In this document: positions 7,021-14,819 of the stretch, piece by piece
Position numbering within the stretch: the stretch's first letter is position 1
Layout: each line of letters starts with the position of its first letter
From: CAZUQP01 sp964622455
GTDB lineage: Bacteria; Pseudomonadota; Gammaproteobacteria; DSM-16500
DNA length: 34,222 nt
Direction of reading: 5' to 3'
Assembly: GCA_964622455.1 (NCBI GenBank)
Contig: CAZUQP010000028.1
Span: 1 to 34,222, forward strand
Notes under the pieces: generated by a model
What the model saw: only the letters and a program-made list of their open reading frames with translations
Told to the model about the DNA's origin: nothing
The model's database searches: none
Program-made: the position numbers and the translations under genes

Positions 7021-8349
7021 TTATCGAACTAAACCCATACCACTGCCGCGTAAATTCGCCTTTTTAAGCAAGGATTCATATTGATAAGACATAATATGGG
7101 CCTGCACTTGGGCAATAAAATCCATCACAACAACTACAATAATCAGTAACGAGGTGCCCCCAAAATAAAAGGGAACATTCCACGTTAGAATCATAAATTC
7201 AGGCAGCAAACATACTAACGTCACATAAATAGAACCCGCCAGCGTTAAACGAGACATCACCATATCAATATAACGCGCCGTCTGTTCGCCGGGACGAATG
7301 CCTGGAATAAACGCACCCGACTTTTTTAAATTTTCAGCCGTATCTCTGGGATTAAAAACTAATGCCGTGTAAAAAAAACAAAAGAAAATAATCGCAACAC
7401 CAAATAAGGCCATATGAAGCGGCTGGCCTTGTTGTAAAGCAACACCTACAGCACCCAACCATTCCATCCCCTTGCCATGCCCAAACCATTGAGCAAGCGT
7501 TGCGGGAAATAAAATAATACTGGAAGCAAAAATCGGCGGTATCACCCCCGACATGTTTATTTTCAAAGGTAAATGACTGCTCTTAGGCGAATACATGTTT
7601 CCGCCTTGCATTCTGCGCGCATAATTAATCGTAATGCGCCGCTGACCCCGCTCAACAAATACGACAAATGCAACCACACCTACCACTGCCAACATAATTA
7701 ACAGTAATCCGATCACTTGCAGCTGACCTTCCCTCACTTGTTCTAAGGTTCGACCAATGGCAGCAGGTAATCCAGCAACAATCCCTGCAAAGATAATGAT
7801 AGATATTCCATTACCGATGCCTCGTTCGGTTACTTGCTCACCTAACCACATCAAAAACAACGTGCCTGTCACAAGCGTTAAAGTCGTCGTAAAATAAAAA
7901 GGAAGACCTGGGTCCAAAGCAATGCCGTGCGCCGCAAGCATCCTAGAAACACCAATCGCCTGAAAAGTAGATAAAAACAATGTTCCATAGCGTGTATATT
8001 TATTAATTTTACGCTGCCCAGCTTCACCTTCTTTTTTTAATTCAGATAACTGCGGCGATAACACCGTTAAAAGCTGAATAATAATAGAAGCAGAAATATA
8101 AGGCATGATACCTAATGCAAAAACACTAAACCGCATCAAGGCACCGCCAGAAAACATATTAAATAATCCAATAATATTATTCTGCTGTGCATTAAATAAT
8201 TCTTGCAAGCGTTCAGGATGTAATCCAGGAACAGGAATATAAGATCCGATACGAAAAATGATGATTGCCAACAACACAAACAACAAACGGTGTTTGAGAT
8301 CAGCAATACCTTGATTCGCAGAACTTATTCCTGAACGATTCATTCCCAT
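7021..8349 (-). CDS. secY: Preprotein translocase channel subunit SecY
   Basis: SecY is the pore of the Sec translocon in the inner membrane and works with SecE (encoded near the right end of this window). The sequence shows the cytosolic start ending in LKHRLLFVLLAIIIFRIGSY, ten hydrophobic spans, the plug/pore region SGGALMRFSVFALGIMPYIS, and conserved C5-loop GIRPGEQTARYI. An upstream extension is open to 8403 but lies inside rplO. The ATG at 8349 (or 8343), just after the rplO stop, gives 442 (440) residues, matching the usual size of about 443. Confidence 0.96.
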   Translation of the reverse strand: MGMNRSGISSANQGIADLKHRLLFVLLAIIIFRIGSYIPVPGLHPERLQELFNAQQNNIIGLFNMFSGGALMRFSVFALGIMPYISASIIIQLLTVLSPQLSELKKEGEAGQRKINKYTRYGTLFLSTFQAIGVSRMLAAHGIALDPGLPFYFTTTLTLVTGTLFLMWLGEQVTERGIGNGISIIIFAGIVAGLPAAIGRTLEQVREGQLQVIGLLLIMLAVVGVVAFVVFVERGQRRITINYARRMQGGNMYSPKSSHLPLKINMSGVIPPIFASSIILFPATLAQWFGHGKGMEWLGAVGVALQQGQPLHMALFGVAIIFFCFFYTALVFNPRDTAENLKKSGAFIPGIRPGEQTARYIDMVMSRLTLAGSIYVTLVCLLPEFMILTWNVPFYFGGTSLLIIVVVVMDFIAQVQAHIMSYQYESLLKKANLRGSGMGLVR

Positions 8350-8350
8350 T

Positions 8351-8791
8351 TTACTTAACCGCCTCAACAATGCCGCCCAGTGCTTCCACTGCTTTTTGTG
8401 CACCTGCTGTCAATGGTAAACCACGTATCGTCACCGCTTTTTTTAATTCGCCCGCCAGCACAATTTTTACATAACGTGTTGTACTGCGAATTAACCCCGC
8501 AGATCTCAACGCAGCCATATCAATGATGTCTGCGGTCACATGATTTAAATCAGACAAACGAATCTCTTCACGTACTAATGATTTTTTTGACCGAAAGCCC
8601 GACTTTGGCATGCGTCTTTGCAAAGGCATTTGCCCGCCTTCAAACCCAACTTTATGAAAACCGCCTGCACGCGCTCTTTGACCCTTGTGTCCACGGCCGC
8701 ATGTTTTTCCTTTTCCTGATCCAATGCCGCGACCTACACGCTTCGCGGGGGTTTTCGCACCTTTTGCCGGTTTTAATGTATTGAGGTTCAT
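8351..8791 (-). CDS. rplO: 50S ribosomal protein L15
   Basis: L15 is a late 50S assembly protein reaching deep into 23S rRNA. The 146-residue sequence starts MNLNTLKPAKGAK, followed by the Gly/Arg/Lys-rich extension RVGRGIGSGKGKTCGRGHKGQ typical of the family and the GGQMPLQRRMPKSGF segment. The ATG overlaps the rpmD stop (ATGA), and its TAA is 1 nt before the secY start. Confidence 0.97.
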   Translation of the reverse strand: MNLNTLKPAKGAKTPAKRVGRGIGSGKGKTCGRGHKGQRARAGGFHKVGFEGGQMPLQRRMPKSGFRSKKSLVREEIRLSDLNHVTADIIDMAALRSAGLIRSTTRYVKIVLAGELKKAVTIRGLPLTAGAQKAVEALGGIVEAVK

Positions 8792-8985
8792 TGACCCACT
8801 TCCTCTACTAATAATAGATGTCCCACTTTATTAATCATGCCGCGAATACAAGGAGCATCTTCCAGAACAACACTATGGCGTAATCGACGTAATCCCAATC
8901 CTTTTACGCATTCTTTATGTCTCGGCTGTACCGCAATGACGCTTTTAATCAATGTAACTTTCAATTTATTCTTTTTGCTTGCCAT
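8788..8985 (-). CDS. rpmD: 50S ribosomal protein L30
   Basis: L30 is a small 50S protein of about 60 residues in the short bacterial form. The 65 residues include KVTLIKSVIAVQPRHKECVKGLGLRRL and end in HLLLVEEV, as in the family. It lies 2 nt after rpsE and overlaps rplO by 4 nt. Confidence 0.95.
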   Translation of the reverse strand: MASKKNKLKVTLIKSVIAVQPRHKECVKGLGLRRLRHSVVLEDAPCIRGMINKVGHLLLVEEVGQ

Positions 8986-8987
8986 AA

Positions 8988-9497
8988 TTAATTCCTAATC
9001 ACTTCTTCGAGCGTTTTTGTGCGTTTTGCCGCAATATAATCAGGGGTTTCAATACTCTGCAAAGCTTTTAAAGTTGCACGAACGACATTAATAGGATTGG
9101 TAGAACCAATAATTTTGGCCAACACATTCTTAATGCCCAATACTTCACATACAGCACGCATCGCACCGCCTGCAATAATACCTGTACCGTCAGATGCAGG
9201 TTTCATAAATACGCGGGTCGCACCATGTTTGCCATTAATTTCTGAGTACAAAGTACCATTCTTCAACACAACACGCTGCATGTTCTTGCGTGCAGCTTCT
9301 AATGCTTTTTGAATGGCTACAGGAACTTCACGTGCTTTACCGCGTCCAATACCAATCCGCCCATTTCCATCACCAACGACTGTGATAGCAGCAAAACTAA
9401 ATATTCTACCGCCTTTTACGACTTTAGCATTGCGTGACACTGCCACCAGTTTTTCTAGCATGCCATCACTTCTTGTTGTTTGGTCAAAACTCGCCAT
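8988..9497 (-). CDS. rpsE: 30S ribosomal protein S5
   Basis: S5 is a 30S accuracy and assembly protein at the mRNA entry side. The 169 residues show the double-stranded-RNA-binding-like N-terminal domain (LVAVSRNAKVVKGGRIFSF), GDGNGRIGIGRGKAREVP and the C-terminal GTGIIAGGAMRAVCEVLGI with GSTNPINVVRAT. The VKGGR loop, a site of spectinomycin-resistance changes in other bacteria, looks wild type. It lies in the rplR-rpsE-rpmD order of the spc block. Confidence 0.97.
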   Translation of the reverse strand: MASFDQTTRSDGMLEKLVAVSRNAKVVKGGRIFSFAAITVVGDGNGRIGIGRGKAREVPVAIQKALEAARKNMQRVVLKNGTLYSEINGKHGATRVFMKPASDGTGIIAGGAMRAVCEVLGIKNVLAKIIGSTNPINVVRATLKALQSIETPDYIAAKRTKTLEEVIRN

Positions 9498-9508
9498 AGT
9501 GTGAGCCC

Positions 9509-9868
9509 CTAAAATTTTAATCCGCTTTCTCTTGCTGCATCTGCCAATGCTTTGACTCGGCCATGGTAATTAAAACCTGATCGATCAAATGCAACATATT
9601 CAATTCCTGCATCCAAGGCACGTTTCGCTACTAATTTACCAACCATTTTTGCAGCTTCTACATTACCGGTGGACTTCATTTTGCCTCTGATATTTTTATC
9701 CAGTGTAGAGGCGCAAACTAATATCTTTGTACCATCGCCTGAAATCACTTGAGCATACATATGTTGAGGCGTTCTATGTACACATAATCGCACCGCTTCT
9801 TGTTCACGAATTTTCATACGTGTACTTTTTGCTCTGCGCAATCTAGATATTCTTTTATTTGCTTTCAT
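9509..9868 (-). CDS. rplR: 50S ribosomal protein L18
   Basis: L18 binds 5S rRNA and helps dock the central protuberance. The 119-residue protein has the basic N-terminus (KANKRISRLRRAKSTRMKI), RLCVHRTPQHMYAQVI and the C-terminal FDRSGFNYHGRVKALADAAR block diagnostic of the family. It is separated from rplF and rpsE by about 10 nt on each side. Confidence 0.97.
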   Translation of the reverse strand: MKANKRISRLRRAKSTRMKIREQEAVRLCVHRTPQHMYAQVISGDGTKILVCASTLDKNIRGKMKSTGNVEAAKMVGKLVAKRALDAGIEYVAFDRSGFNYHGRVKALADAARESGLKF

Positions 9869-9878
9869 AATGATCCTG

Positions 9879-10445
9879 CTATTTCTTTTTCGTTTCTTTC
9901 AAAATAATGATTTCATTCGCATATCGAATACCTTTGCCTTTATAGGGTTCCGGACTACGCACAGCTCGAATCATCGAGGCTACATGCCCTACTAAATGCT
10001 TATCGACGCCCTTTACTAAAATTTCGGTTTGGCTCGGTGTTTCAATGGTGATTCCCGCAGGCGCTGTAATGACGACAGGATGTGAATAACCGATAGATAA
10101 ATTCAAATCTTTGCCTTTCGTTTGCGCACGATACCCAACACCCATTAACACTAATTTACGTTCAAATCCAACCGTAACACCTTTGATAAAATTTTCAATT
10201 TTGGCACGTGTGGTCCCTGCAATGGATTTTTTTAACTTGGATCCCGAACCCGATCGGCAATAAGAACCATCTGCATTCAATTTAATGTTAATAAATCCAG
10301 CATCTAATTGGATCATTACTGTGGAATCAATAAAAACAACTGACTGTCCCTTGGGACCTTTGATATGTAAGTCCTGCCCTTCCACCTTGACATCGACTCC
10401 CGAAGGAACAGCAACGGGTTTTCTACCTATTCTTGACGTAACCAT
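9879..10445 (-). CDS. rplF: 50S ribosomal protein L6
   Basis: L6 is a two-domain 50S protein near the sarcin-ricin loop and factor-binding centre. It starts MVTSRIGRKPVAVPSGVDVK, has GVTVGFERKLVLMGVGYRA in the middle and the hallmark RSPEPYKGKGIRYANE near the end. At 188 residues it is about ten longer than E. coli L6, apparently from extra residues around SGSGSKLKKSIAG (about 65-77). Confidence 0.97.
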   Translation of the reverse strand: MVTSRIGRKPVAVPSGVDVKVEGQDLHIKGPKGQSVVFIDSTVMIQLDAGFINIKLNADGSYCRSGSGSKLKKSIAGTTRAKIENFIKGVTVGFERKLVLMGVGYRAQTKGKDLNLSIGYSHPVVITAPAGITIETPSQTEILVKGVDKHLVGHVASMIRAVRSPEPYKGKGIRYANEIIILKETKKK

Positions 10446-10456
10446 TTTTTCTCCCG

Positions 10457-10852
10457 TTATTCAACCGTGCAAAGCACTTCACCGCCCACTTGGCAAGCAC
10501 GGGCCGCACGTTCAGTCATGACACCTTTTGGTGTTGATATAATGGCAATACCCATACCAGCACGTACCACAGGTAATTCATTGACACCCTTGTAAACACG
10601 CAAACCCACACGGCTAACACGTTTTATTTTTTCAATCACCGGCCGGCCTTGATAATATTTCAAAACAACCGTTAAATCTTTTTTGCCGTCTGTTGAAGTG
10701 ACTTCATAACTTTGAATGTAACCTTCATCTTGTAAAACATGCAAAACAGCTGCCTTTAGTTTAGAAGCAGGCATAGTCACTGTCGTTTCGCCAACAGCTT
10801 GCGCATTGCGTATGCGGGTTAACATATCTGCTACAGGATCTTGCATTGACAT
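10457..10852 (-). CDS. rpsH: 30S ribosomal protein S8
   Basis: S8 binds the central domain of 16S rRNA and, in E. coli, represses the spc operon. The 131 residues run from MSMQDPVADMLTRIRNAQ to the conserved STPKGVMTERAARACQVGGEVLC. An internal ATG two codons later (MQDPV) is an alternative start. It is flanked by rpsN (33 nt upstream) and rplF (11 nt downstream). Confidence 0.97.
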   Translation of the reverse strand: MSMQDPVADMLTRIRNAQAVGETTVTMPASKLKAAVLHVLQDEGYIQSYEVTSTDGKKDLTVVLKYYQGRPVIEKIKRVSRVGLRVYKGVNELPVVRAGMGIAIISTPKGVMTERAARACQVGGEVLCTVE

Positions 10853-10885
10853 TTCTAAATACCTCTTAATCTTTTATAGAGTTGA

Positions 10886-11191
10886 CTACCAACTTGCCTT
10901 ATGCATCCCCGGTACTAAACCATTCATGACTGCCGAACGCATGTGAATTCGGCAAAGACCTGTTAAACGGTTGTACGCTCTTGATCTTCCACATAACCGG
11001 CAGCGATGACGCTGACGTGTTCGGCTGGAATCTCGCGGCATTTTTTGCAATGCATGCTCTGCTTCTGTACGTTCATCATCGCCAAGACGCACATTACAGA
11101 TAATAGCTTTGAGCTCCTTGCGCTTCTTATCAAATTTTTTATTTAATTCAGCCCGCTTTTTTTCGCGTTCAACCATCGAAGTTTTTGCCAT
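10886..11191 (-). CDS. rpsN: 30S ribosomal protein S14 (long form with Cys3-His motif)
   Basis: S14 is a 30S head protein near the decoding region. At 101 residues it has the long-form length and the long-form signatures (KKFDKKRKELK, PRDSS, C-terminal GLVPGMHKASW). Unusually it carries C64-x2-C67-x12-C80-x2-H83 within HRCRLCGRSRAYNRLTGLCRIHMR. This has the same spacing as the four-Cys zinc site of the short C+ form, with His replacing the last Cys. Zinc binding is therefore possible but unproven. It sits between rplE and rpsH as usual. Confidence 0.96.
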   Translation of the reverse strand: MAKTSMVEREKKRAELNKKFDKKRKELKAIICNVRLGDDERTEAEHALQKMPRDSSRTRQRHRCRLCGRSRAYNRLTGLCRIHMRSAVMNGLVPGMHKASW

Positions 11192-11198
11192 AGCGCTC

Positions 11199-11750
11199 TT
11201 AGCCTATATTTTTTTCTTTAAATGGAAAATGGAATGCTTCTAACAAAGCATACGCCTCTTTATTTGTTTTCGCAGAAGTTGTGATCGTAATATCAAGACC
11301 ACGCAACGCATCAATCTTGTCATACTCAATCTCTGGAAAAACAATTTGTTCCTTAAAGCCTAAGCTATAGTTTCCTCTACCATCAAAAGACTTAACACTT
11401 AAGCCACGGAAATCTCGAACTCGCGGTAACGCAATCGTAACCAACCGATCTAAAAATTCGTACATGCGTTTTCCGCGCAAAGTTACTTTACATCCAATCG
11501 GCCATCCTTCACGCACCTTAAAACCCGCAATTGATTTGCGCGCTAACGTAACAACCGGTTTTTGACCCGCAATTTTTTCCAAATCAGCGGTGCCTGATGT
11601 AATCACTTTCTTATCATCCATTGCTTCGCCCAAGCCCATGTTTAACGTAATTTTATTAATACGCGGAACTTGCATGACCGAAGTATACTTAAATTGGTTT
11701 TTTAATTTTTTTACTATTTCTGTACGATAATATTCTTGTAATCGCGCCAT
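11199..11750 (-). CDS. rplE: 50S ribosomal protein L5
   Basis: L5 binds 5S rRNA and contacts P-site tRNA in the central protuberance. The 183 residues show MQVPRINKITLNMGLGEA, KSIAGFKVREGWPIGCKVTLRG, a central FRGLSVKSFDGRGNYSLG and the C-terminal TTSAKTNKEAYALLEAFHFPF. It lies 14 nt after rplX and 7 nt before rpsN. Confidence 0.98.
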   Translation of the reverse strand: MARLQEYYRTEIVKKLKNQFKYTSVMQVPRINKITLNMGLGEAMDDKKVITSGTADLEKIAGQKPVVTLARKSIAGFKVREGWPIGCKVTLRGKRMYEFLDRLVTIALPRVRDFRGLSVKSFDGRGNYSLGFKEQIVFPEIEYDKIDALRGLDITITTSAKTNKEAYALLEAFHFPFKEKNIG

Positions 11751-11764
11751 AACTCACCTATTTT

Positions 11765-12082
11765 TTACACATCAATAACTTCATCCGTAGATTTAAAGTA
11801 ACGTACGTTACGCCCATCCTCTAAAGTACGTACACCCACGCGACTTCCCTTGCTTGACGCTTGATCATACAACATCACATTTGAACCATGGATAGGACAC
11901 GTTTTGATGACAATACCGCCTTTTTCACCTGTATTAGGATTTGCTTTAACATGTTTCTTAGCGGTATTAATACCTTCAACTATAAACATATTATCCTTCA
12001 AAACAGATTGAACGACACCTCTTCTACCTTTGTCTTTACCGGCGATAATAACAACTTCATCGCCTTTTTTAATTTTTTTCAT
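11765..12082 (-). CDS. rplX: 50S ribosomal protein L24
   Basis: L24 is an early 50S assembly initiator protein with a KOW motif. The 105 residues start MKKIKKGDEVVIIAGKDKGRRGVV (the KOW motif, about residues 4-30), followed by VEGINTAKKHVKANPN and the C-terminal region with RVGVRTLEDGRNVRYFKS. It is 14 nt after rplN. Confidence 0.97.
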   Translation of the reverse strand: MKKIKKGDEVVIIAGKDKGRRGVVQSVLKDNMFIVEGINTAKKHVKANPNTGEKGGIVIKTCPIHGSNVMLYDQASSKGSRVGVRTLEDGRNVRYFKSTDEVIDV

Positions 12083-12096
12083 ACGTCAATCTCTCG

Positions 12097-12465
12097 TTAT
12101 AAAACTTCCGGAGCCAATGAAATAATTTTCATAAAATTTTCGCCGCGTAATTCACGGGTAATAGGCCCGAAAATACGTGTACCAATCGGCTGCATTTGCG
12201 CATTCAGCAACACCACCGCATTTTCGTCAAAACGGATCAATGAACCATCAGGACGTCTCACGCCTTTACGTGTCCTCACAATCACCGCATTAATCACTTC
12301 GCCTTTTTTTACTTTTCCTCTCGGAATTGCTTCTTTAACACTGACTTTAATAACATCTCCAATGCGGGCATATCTACGATGTGAGCCGCCGAGCACTTTT
12401 ATACACATCACGCGACGCGCACCGCTATTGTCCGCCACATCTAGTATCGTCTGCGTTTGAATCAT
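12097..12465 (-). CDS. rplN: 50S ribosomal protein L14
   Basis: L14 is a beta-barrel 50S protein at the subunit interface (bridge with 16S helix 14). The 122-residue sequence is near textbook, with MIQTQTILDVADNSGARRVMC at the start, VKEAIPRGKVKKGEV in the middle, and IFGPITRELRGENFMKIISLAPEVL at the end. It opens the spc block; the 65-nt spacer before it holds a 6-bp hairpin but no good promoter. Confidence 0.98.
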   Translation of the reverse strand: MIQTQTILDVADNSGARRVMCIKVLGGSHRRYARIGDVIKVSVKEAIPRGKVKKGEVINAVIVRTRKGVRRPDGSLIRFDENAVVLLNAQMQPIGTRIFGPITRELRGENFMKIISLAPEVL

Positions 12466-12483
12466 CTTTTAACTCCAAGTTAA

Positions 12484-12503
12484 TGACGGAAACAAAGCCG
12501 TCA
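12484..12503 (-). other. Small hairpin in the rpsQ-rplN spacer
   Basis: TGACGG and CCGTCA form a perfect 6-bp stem with an 8-nt loop in the spacer between rpsQ and rplN. No T-run follows on the minus strand, so it is not a terminator. It lies where the E. coli spc operon leader begins and could be an mRNA processing or pausing element; this is inference. Confidence 0.4.
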
Positions 12504-12530
12504 ATACTATCATGTTTATTTAAAAATCGC

Positions 12531-12809
12531 TTATTTTGTCACTTCTTTTTCAGCCTGATTAACCACCTCTACCAACATCCATGACTTAGTCTTAGATATC
12601 GGCCGGCACATCTTGATTAATACGAGATCTCCAATGTGGCACAAATTGTCACTATCATGGGCATACATCCTGGAAAATTTACGCATGTATTTTCCATAAA
12701 GCGGATGCTTGACCTTCCGCTCGACTTCAACCACTATGGTTTTATCCATTTTGTTACTAATGACTTTCCCTACAACCGTCCGGCCTGAAACCTTTTGCGA
12801 ATGCATCAT
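12531..12809 (-). CDS. rpsQ: 30S ribosomal protein S17
   Basis: S17 is an OB-fold 30S protein and primary 16S rRNA binder. The family core GRTVVGKVISNKMDKTIVVEVER, HPLYGKY and CRPISKTKSWMLVEVV are clear. Three in-frame ATGs occur at 12815, 12809 and 12806. The AGAAGG Shine-Dalgarno is 3 nt from the first and 9 nt from the second, so 12809 is preferred (12815 would overlap the rpmC stop as ATGA). It forms the end of the S10 block. Confidence 0.94.
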   Translation of the reverse strand: MMHSQKVSGRTVVGKVISNKMDKTIVVEVERKVKHPLYGKYMRKFSRMYAHDSDNLCHIGDLVLIKMCRPISKTKSWMLVEVVNQAEKEVTK

Positions 12810-12811
12810 AA

Positions 12812-13003
12812 TCATGAACCTTCTTTTTCTTTTAAGATTGTTTTTATACGAGCGACATTTCGTTTTAACTTTCTAAAAAGATGCGTTTGCGGCGTTTGTC
12901 CAATACCTCTTTGCATACGCAAATTAAACAATTCTTGATGAATGGCAAGCTGCTCTTTTTGCAATTCACTCACTGATTTTTCTCTCAATTCATTTGCTTT
13001 CAT
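12812..13003 (-). CDS. rpmC: 50S ribosomal protein L29
   Basis: L29 is a small helical 50S protein at the polypeptide exit that helps bind signal recognition particle and trigger factor. The sequence MKANELREKSVSELQKEQLA and LRMQRGIGQTPQTHLFRKLKR is typical. The ATG at 13003 shares its A with the rplP stop (TGATG) and gives 63 residues, the E. coli length. A GTG one codon upstream is less likely. Confidence 0.95.
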   Translation of the reverse strand: MKANELREKSVSELQKEQLAIHQELFNLRMQRGIGQTPQTHLFRKLKRNVARIKTILKEKEGS

Positions 13004-13416
13004 CACATTATCGTCCGACTTTCAAATATTGTTTTAATAGGCAATTTATCTGCCGCTAATCGTAATGCTTGACGTGCAATATCTTCAGTCACGCCTTCAA
13101 TCTCAAACATCATGCGGCCCGGTTGCACCAGAGCAACCCAAAACTCCACACTGCCCTTACCGCTGCCCATACGCACTTCTAACGGCTTCTTCGATATGGG
13201 CTTATCAGGAAAAATGCGGATCCATATTTTTCCGCCGCGTTTAATATGGCGCGACATCGCGCGTCTAGCTGCTTCAATTTGACGTGACGTAATCTGCCCA
13301 ATTTCAGCCGCCTTTAATCCATATTCCCCAAAACTCACTTTATTACCGCGAGTCGCAACACCACGATTGCGCCCCTTAAATTGTTTACGAAATTTTGTAC
13401 GCTTCGGTTGCATCAT
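13003..13416 (-). CDS. rplP: 50S ribosomal protein L16
   Basis: L16 organises the A-site region of 23S rRNA. The 137 residues start MMQPKRTKFRKQFKGRNRG and contain IRIFPDKPISKKPLEVRMGSG-type sequence plus VQPGRMMFEIEGV, as in the family. An AGGAG Shine-Dalgarno sits 8 nt before the first ATG. It is linked to rpmC by stop/start overlap and to rpsC by a 2-nt gap. Confidence 0.98.
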   Translation of the reverse strand: MMQPKRTKFRKQFKGRNRGVATRGNKVSFGEYGLKAAEIGQITSRQIEAARRAMSRHIKRGGKIWIRIFPDKPISKKPLEVRMGSGKGSVEFWVALVQPGRMMFEIEGVTEDIARQALRLAADKLPIKTIFESRTIM

Positions 13417-13418
13417 GG

Positions 13419-14105
13419 TTACTTCTCCTGTTTACCCGAAGTTTTTTCTGTTGAGCCCTCAGCGTTTTGCTCTTTATCACCAATCACTTCGCCTTTAAAG
13501 ATCCAAACTTTAACGCCGATCACTCCGTACGTCGTAAACGCCTCTGCCAAACCATAATCAATATCCGCACGCAGTGTGTGTAAAGGCACTCTGCCTTCTC
13601 TATACCATTCGCTGCGAGCAATTTCGGTACCGCCCAATCGGCCGCTAACACAAATTTTAATTCCCTTAGCGCCCAAACGCATTGCCGTTGTAACAACACG
13701 CTTCATAGCACGTCTAAACATCACGCGTTTTTCGAGCTGCTGGGCAACCGCTTCAGCGACTAACTTTGCATCAAGTTCAGGCTTGCGCACTTCCTCAATA
13801 CTGACATGCACAGGAACTTTCAAAATCTTGTTAATCTCATCACGCAATGTTTCAACTTCTTTTCCGCTTTTACCAATAATGACACCCGGCCTTGCCGTAT
13901 ATACTGTAATTTTTGCATTTCTGGCAGGTCTATCAATTTGTATACGGCTAATTCCCGCCTGCGCCAATTTCTCATACAAATACTCACGGACTTTAATATC
14001 TGCGCATAACGTATCTGCAAAATCTTTTGATTGCGCGTACCATCGAGAAGACCAATCTTTGACGATACCTAATCGCATACCTATGGGATGGACTTTTTGC
14101 CCCAT
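13419..14105 (-). CDS. rpsC: 30S ribosomal protein S3
   Basis: S3 lies at the mRNA entry channel and contributes to mRNA unwinding. The 228-residue protein begins MGQKVHPIGMRLGIVKDW. It has the KH domain with GVIIGKSGKEVETLRDEI (about residues 74-91) and the C-terminal domain with MRLGAKGIKICVSGRLGGTEIAR and VKVWIFKGE. The tail is short and charged. Its ATG shares one base with the rplV stop (TAATG). Confidence 0.98.
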   Translation of the reverse strand: MGQKVHPIGMRLGIVKDWSSRWYAQSKDFADTLCADIKVREYLYEKLAQAGISRIQIDRPARNAKITVYTARPGVIIGKSGKEVETLRDEINKILKVPVHVSIEEVRKPELDAKLVAEAVAQQLEKRVMFRRAMKRVVTTAMRLGAKGIKICVSGRLGGTEIARSEWYREGRVPLHTLRADIDYGLAEAFTTYGVIGVKVWIFKGEVIGDKEQNAEGSTEKTSGKQEK

Positions 14106-14446
14106 TAGTTTTTCTCCTCATCAGATACAACAACTGTAATATGGCACGTTGGTTTCAATATACGGCAACCGCGCCCTTTTGCTCTGGCATGCATTCGTTT
14201 GTAGGTCGATCCCTGATCGGCAAAAATAGTTTTCACCTTTAATTCATCTACATCGGCACCTGCATTGTGCTCAGCATTTGCAATGGCTGATTCCAACACT
14301 TTTCTTACAACACCCGCTGCTTTTTTCGTACTAAATTTCAAAATATCTAAAGCGTGTTCGACAGATTTTCCCCTGATCTGATCACAGACCAAACGACATT
14401 TCTGCACTGACAGCCTGGTGTATTTTAATTTTGCTGCAACAAACAT
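14105..14446 (-). CDS. rplV: 50S ribosomal protein L22
   Basis: L22 lines the nascent-peptide exit tunnel. The 113 residues have SVQKCRLVCDQIRGKSVEHALDIL, then VLESAIANAEHNAGAD, with the tunnel hairpin in RMHARAKGRGCRILKPTCHITVVV. The hairpin is intact, with no obvious macrolide-resistance deletion. It is 18 nt downstream of rpsS. Confidence 0.97.
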   Translation of the reverse strand: MFVAAKLKYTRLSVQKCRLVCDQIRGKSVEHALDILKFSTKKAAGVVRKVLESAIANAEHNAGADVDELKVKTIFADQGSTYKRMHARAKGRGCRILKPTCHITVVVSDEEKN

Positions 14447-14464
14447 TCCCTACCCCCTGCTGAT

Positions 14465-14764
14465 TTAGGTTTTCTCACTTGGTTTTTCATCAGTCTTGAC
14501 CTTCTTGTCCCCTGAATGACCTTTGAAAGTTCTTGTCGCTGCAAATTCACCCAACTTATGTCCCACCATATTTTCAGTCACAAAAATAGGCACATGTAAT
14601 CTGCCGTTATGCACAGCAATCGTGATTCCTACCATATCAGGTATAATCATCGATCTGCGCGACCAGGTTTTAATAGGCCGCTTATTGTTAGAAGCAACAG
14701 CTTCATTGACTTTTTTCATCAAGTGCAAATCTACAAATGGTCCTTTCTTTACTGAACGCGGCAC
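14465..14764 (-). CDS. rpsS: 30S ribosomal protein S19
   Basis: S19 forms a complex with S13 in the 30S head. The sequence PRSVKKGPFVDLHLMKKV, IKTWSRRSMIIPDMVG and HKLGEFAATRTFKGHSGDKK is canonical; a short charged tail makes it 99 residues against 92 in E. coli. Translation starts at GTG (14762-14764), with GAGG about 8 nt upstream and no in-frame ATG nearby. Confidence 0.96.
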   Translation of the reverse strand: MPRSVKKGPFVDLHLMKKVNEAVASNNKRPIKTWSRRSMIIPDMVGITIAVHNGRLHVPIFVTENMVGHKLGEFAATRTFKGHSGDKKVKTDEKPSEKT

Positions 14765-14819
14765 GCGAATACCCTCACCTAAAACTACCGTTTTTATTTA
14801 GACCCCACCAAGATCGCCG

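Noticed and set aside
8350..8403. N-terminal extension of SecY
   Set aside because: The extra codons lie inside the 3' end of rplO, and the added residues are not found in SecY; starts at 8349/8343 fit the family length.
11888..12460. 190-codon plus-strand open frame
   Set aside because: It is antisense to rplX and rplN, which are certain genes; the translated product resembles no family.
13576..14139. 187-codon plus-strand open frame
   Set aside because: It lies wholly opposite rpsC/rplV, has no supporting Shine-Dalgarno or recognisable product and is explained as a shadow of these genes.
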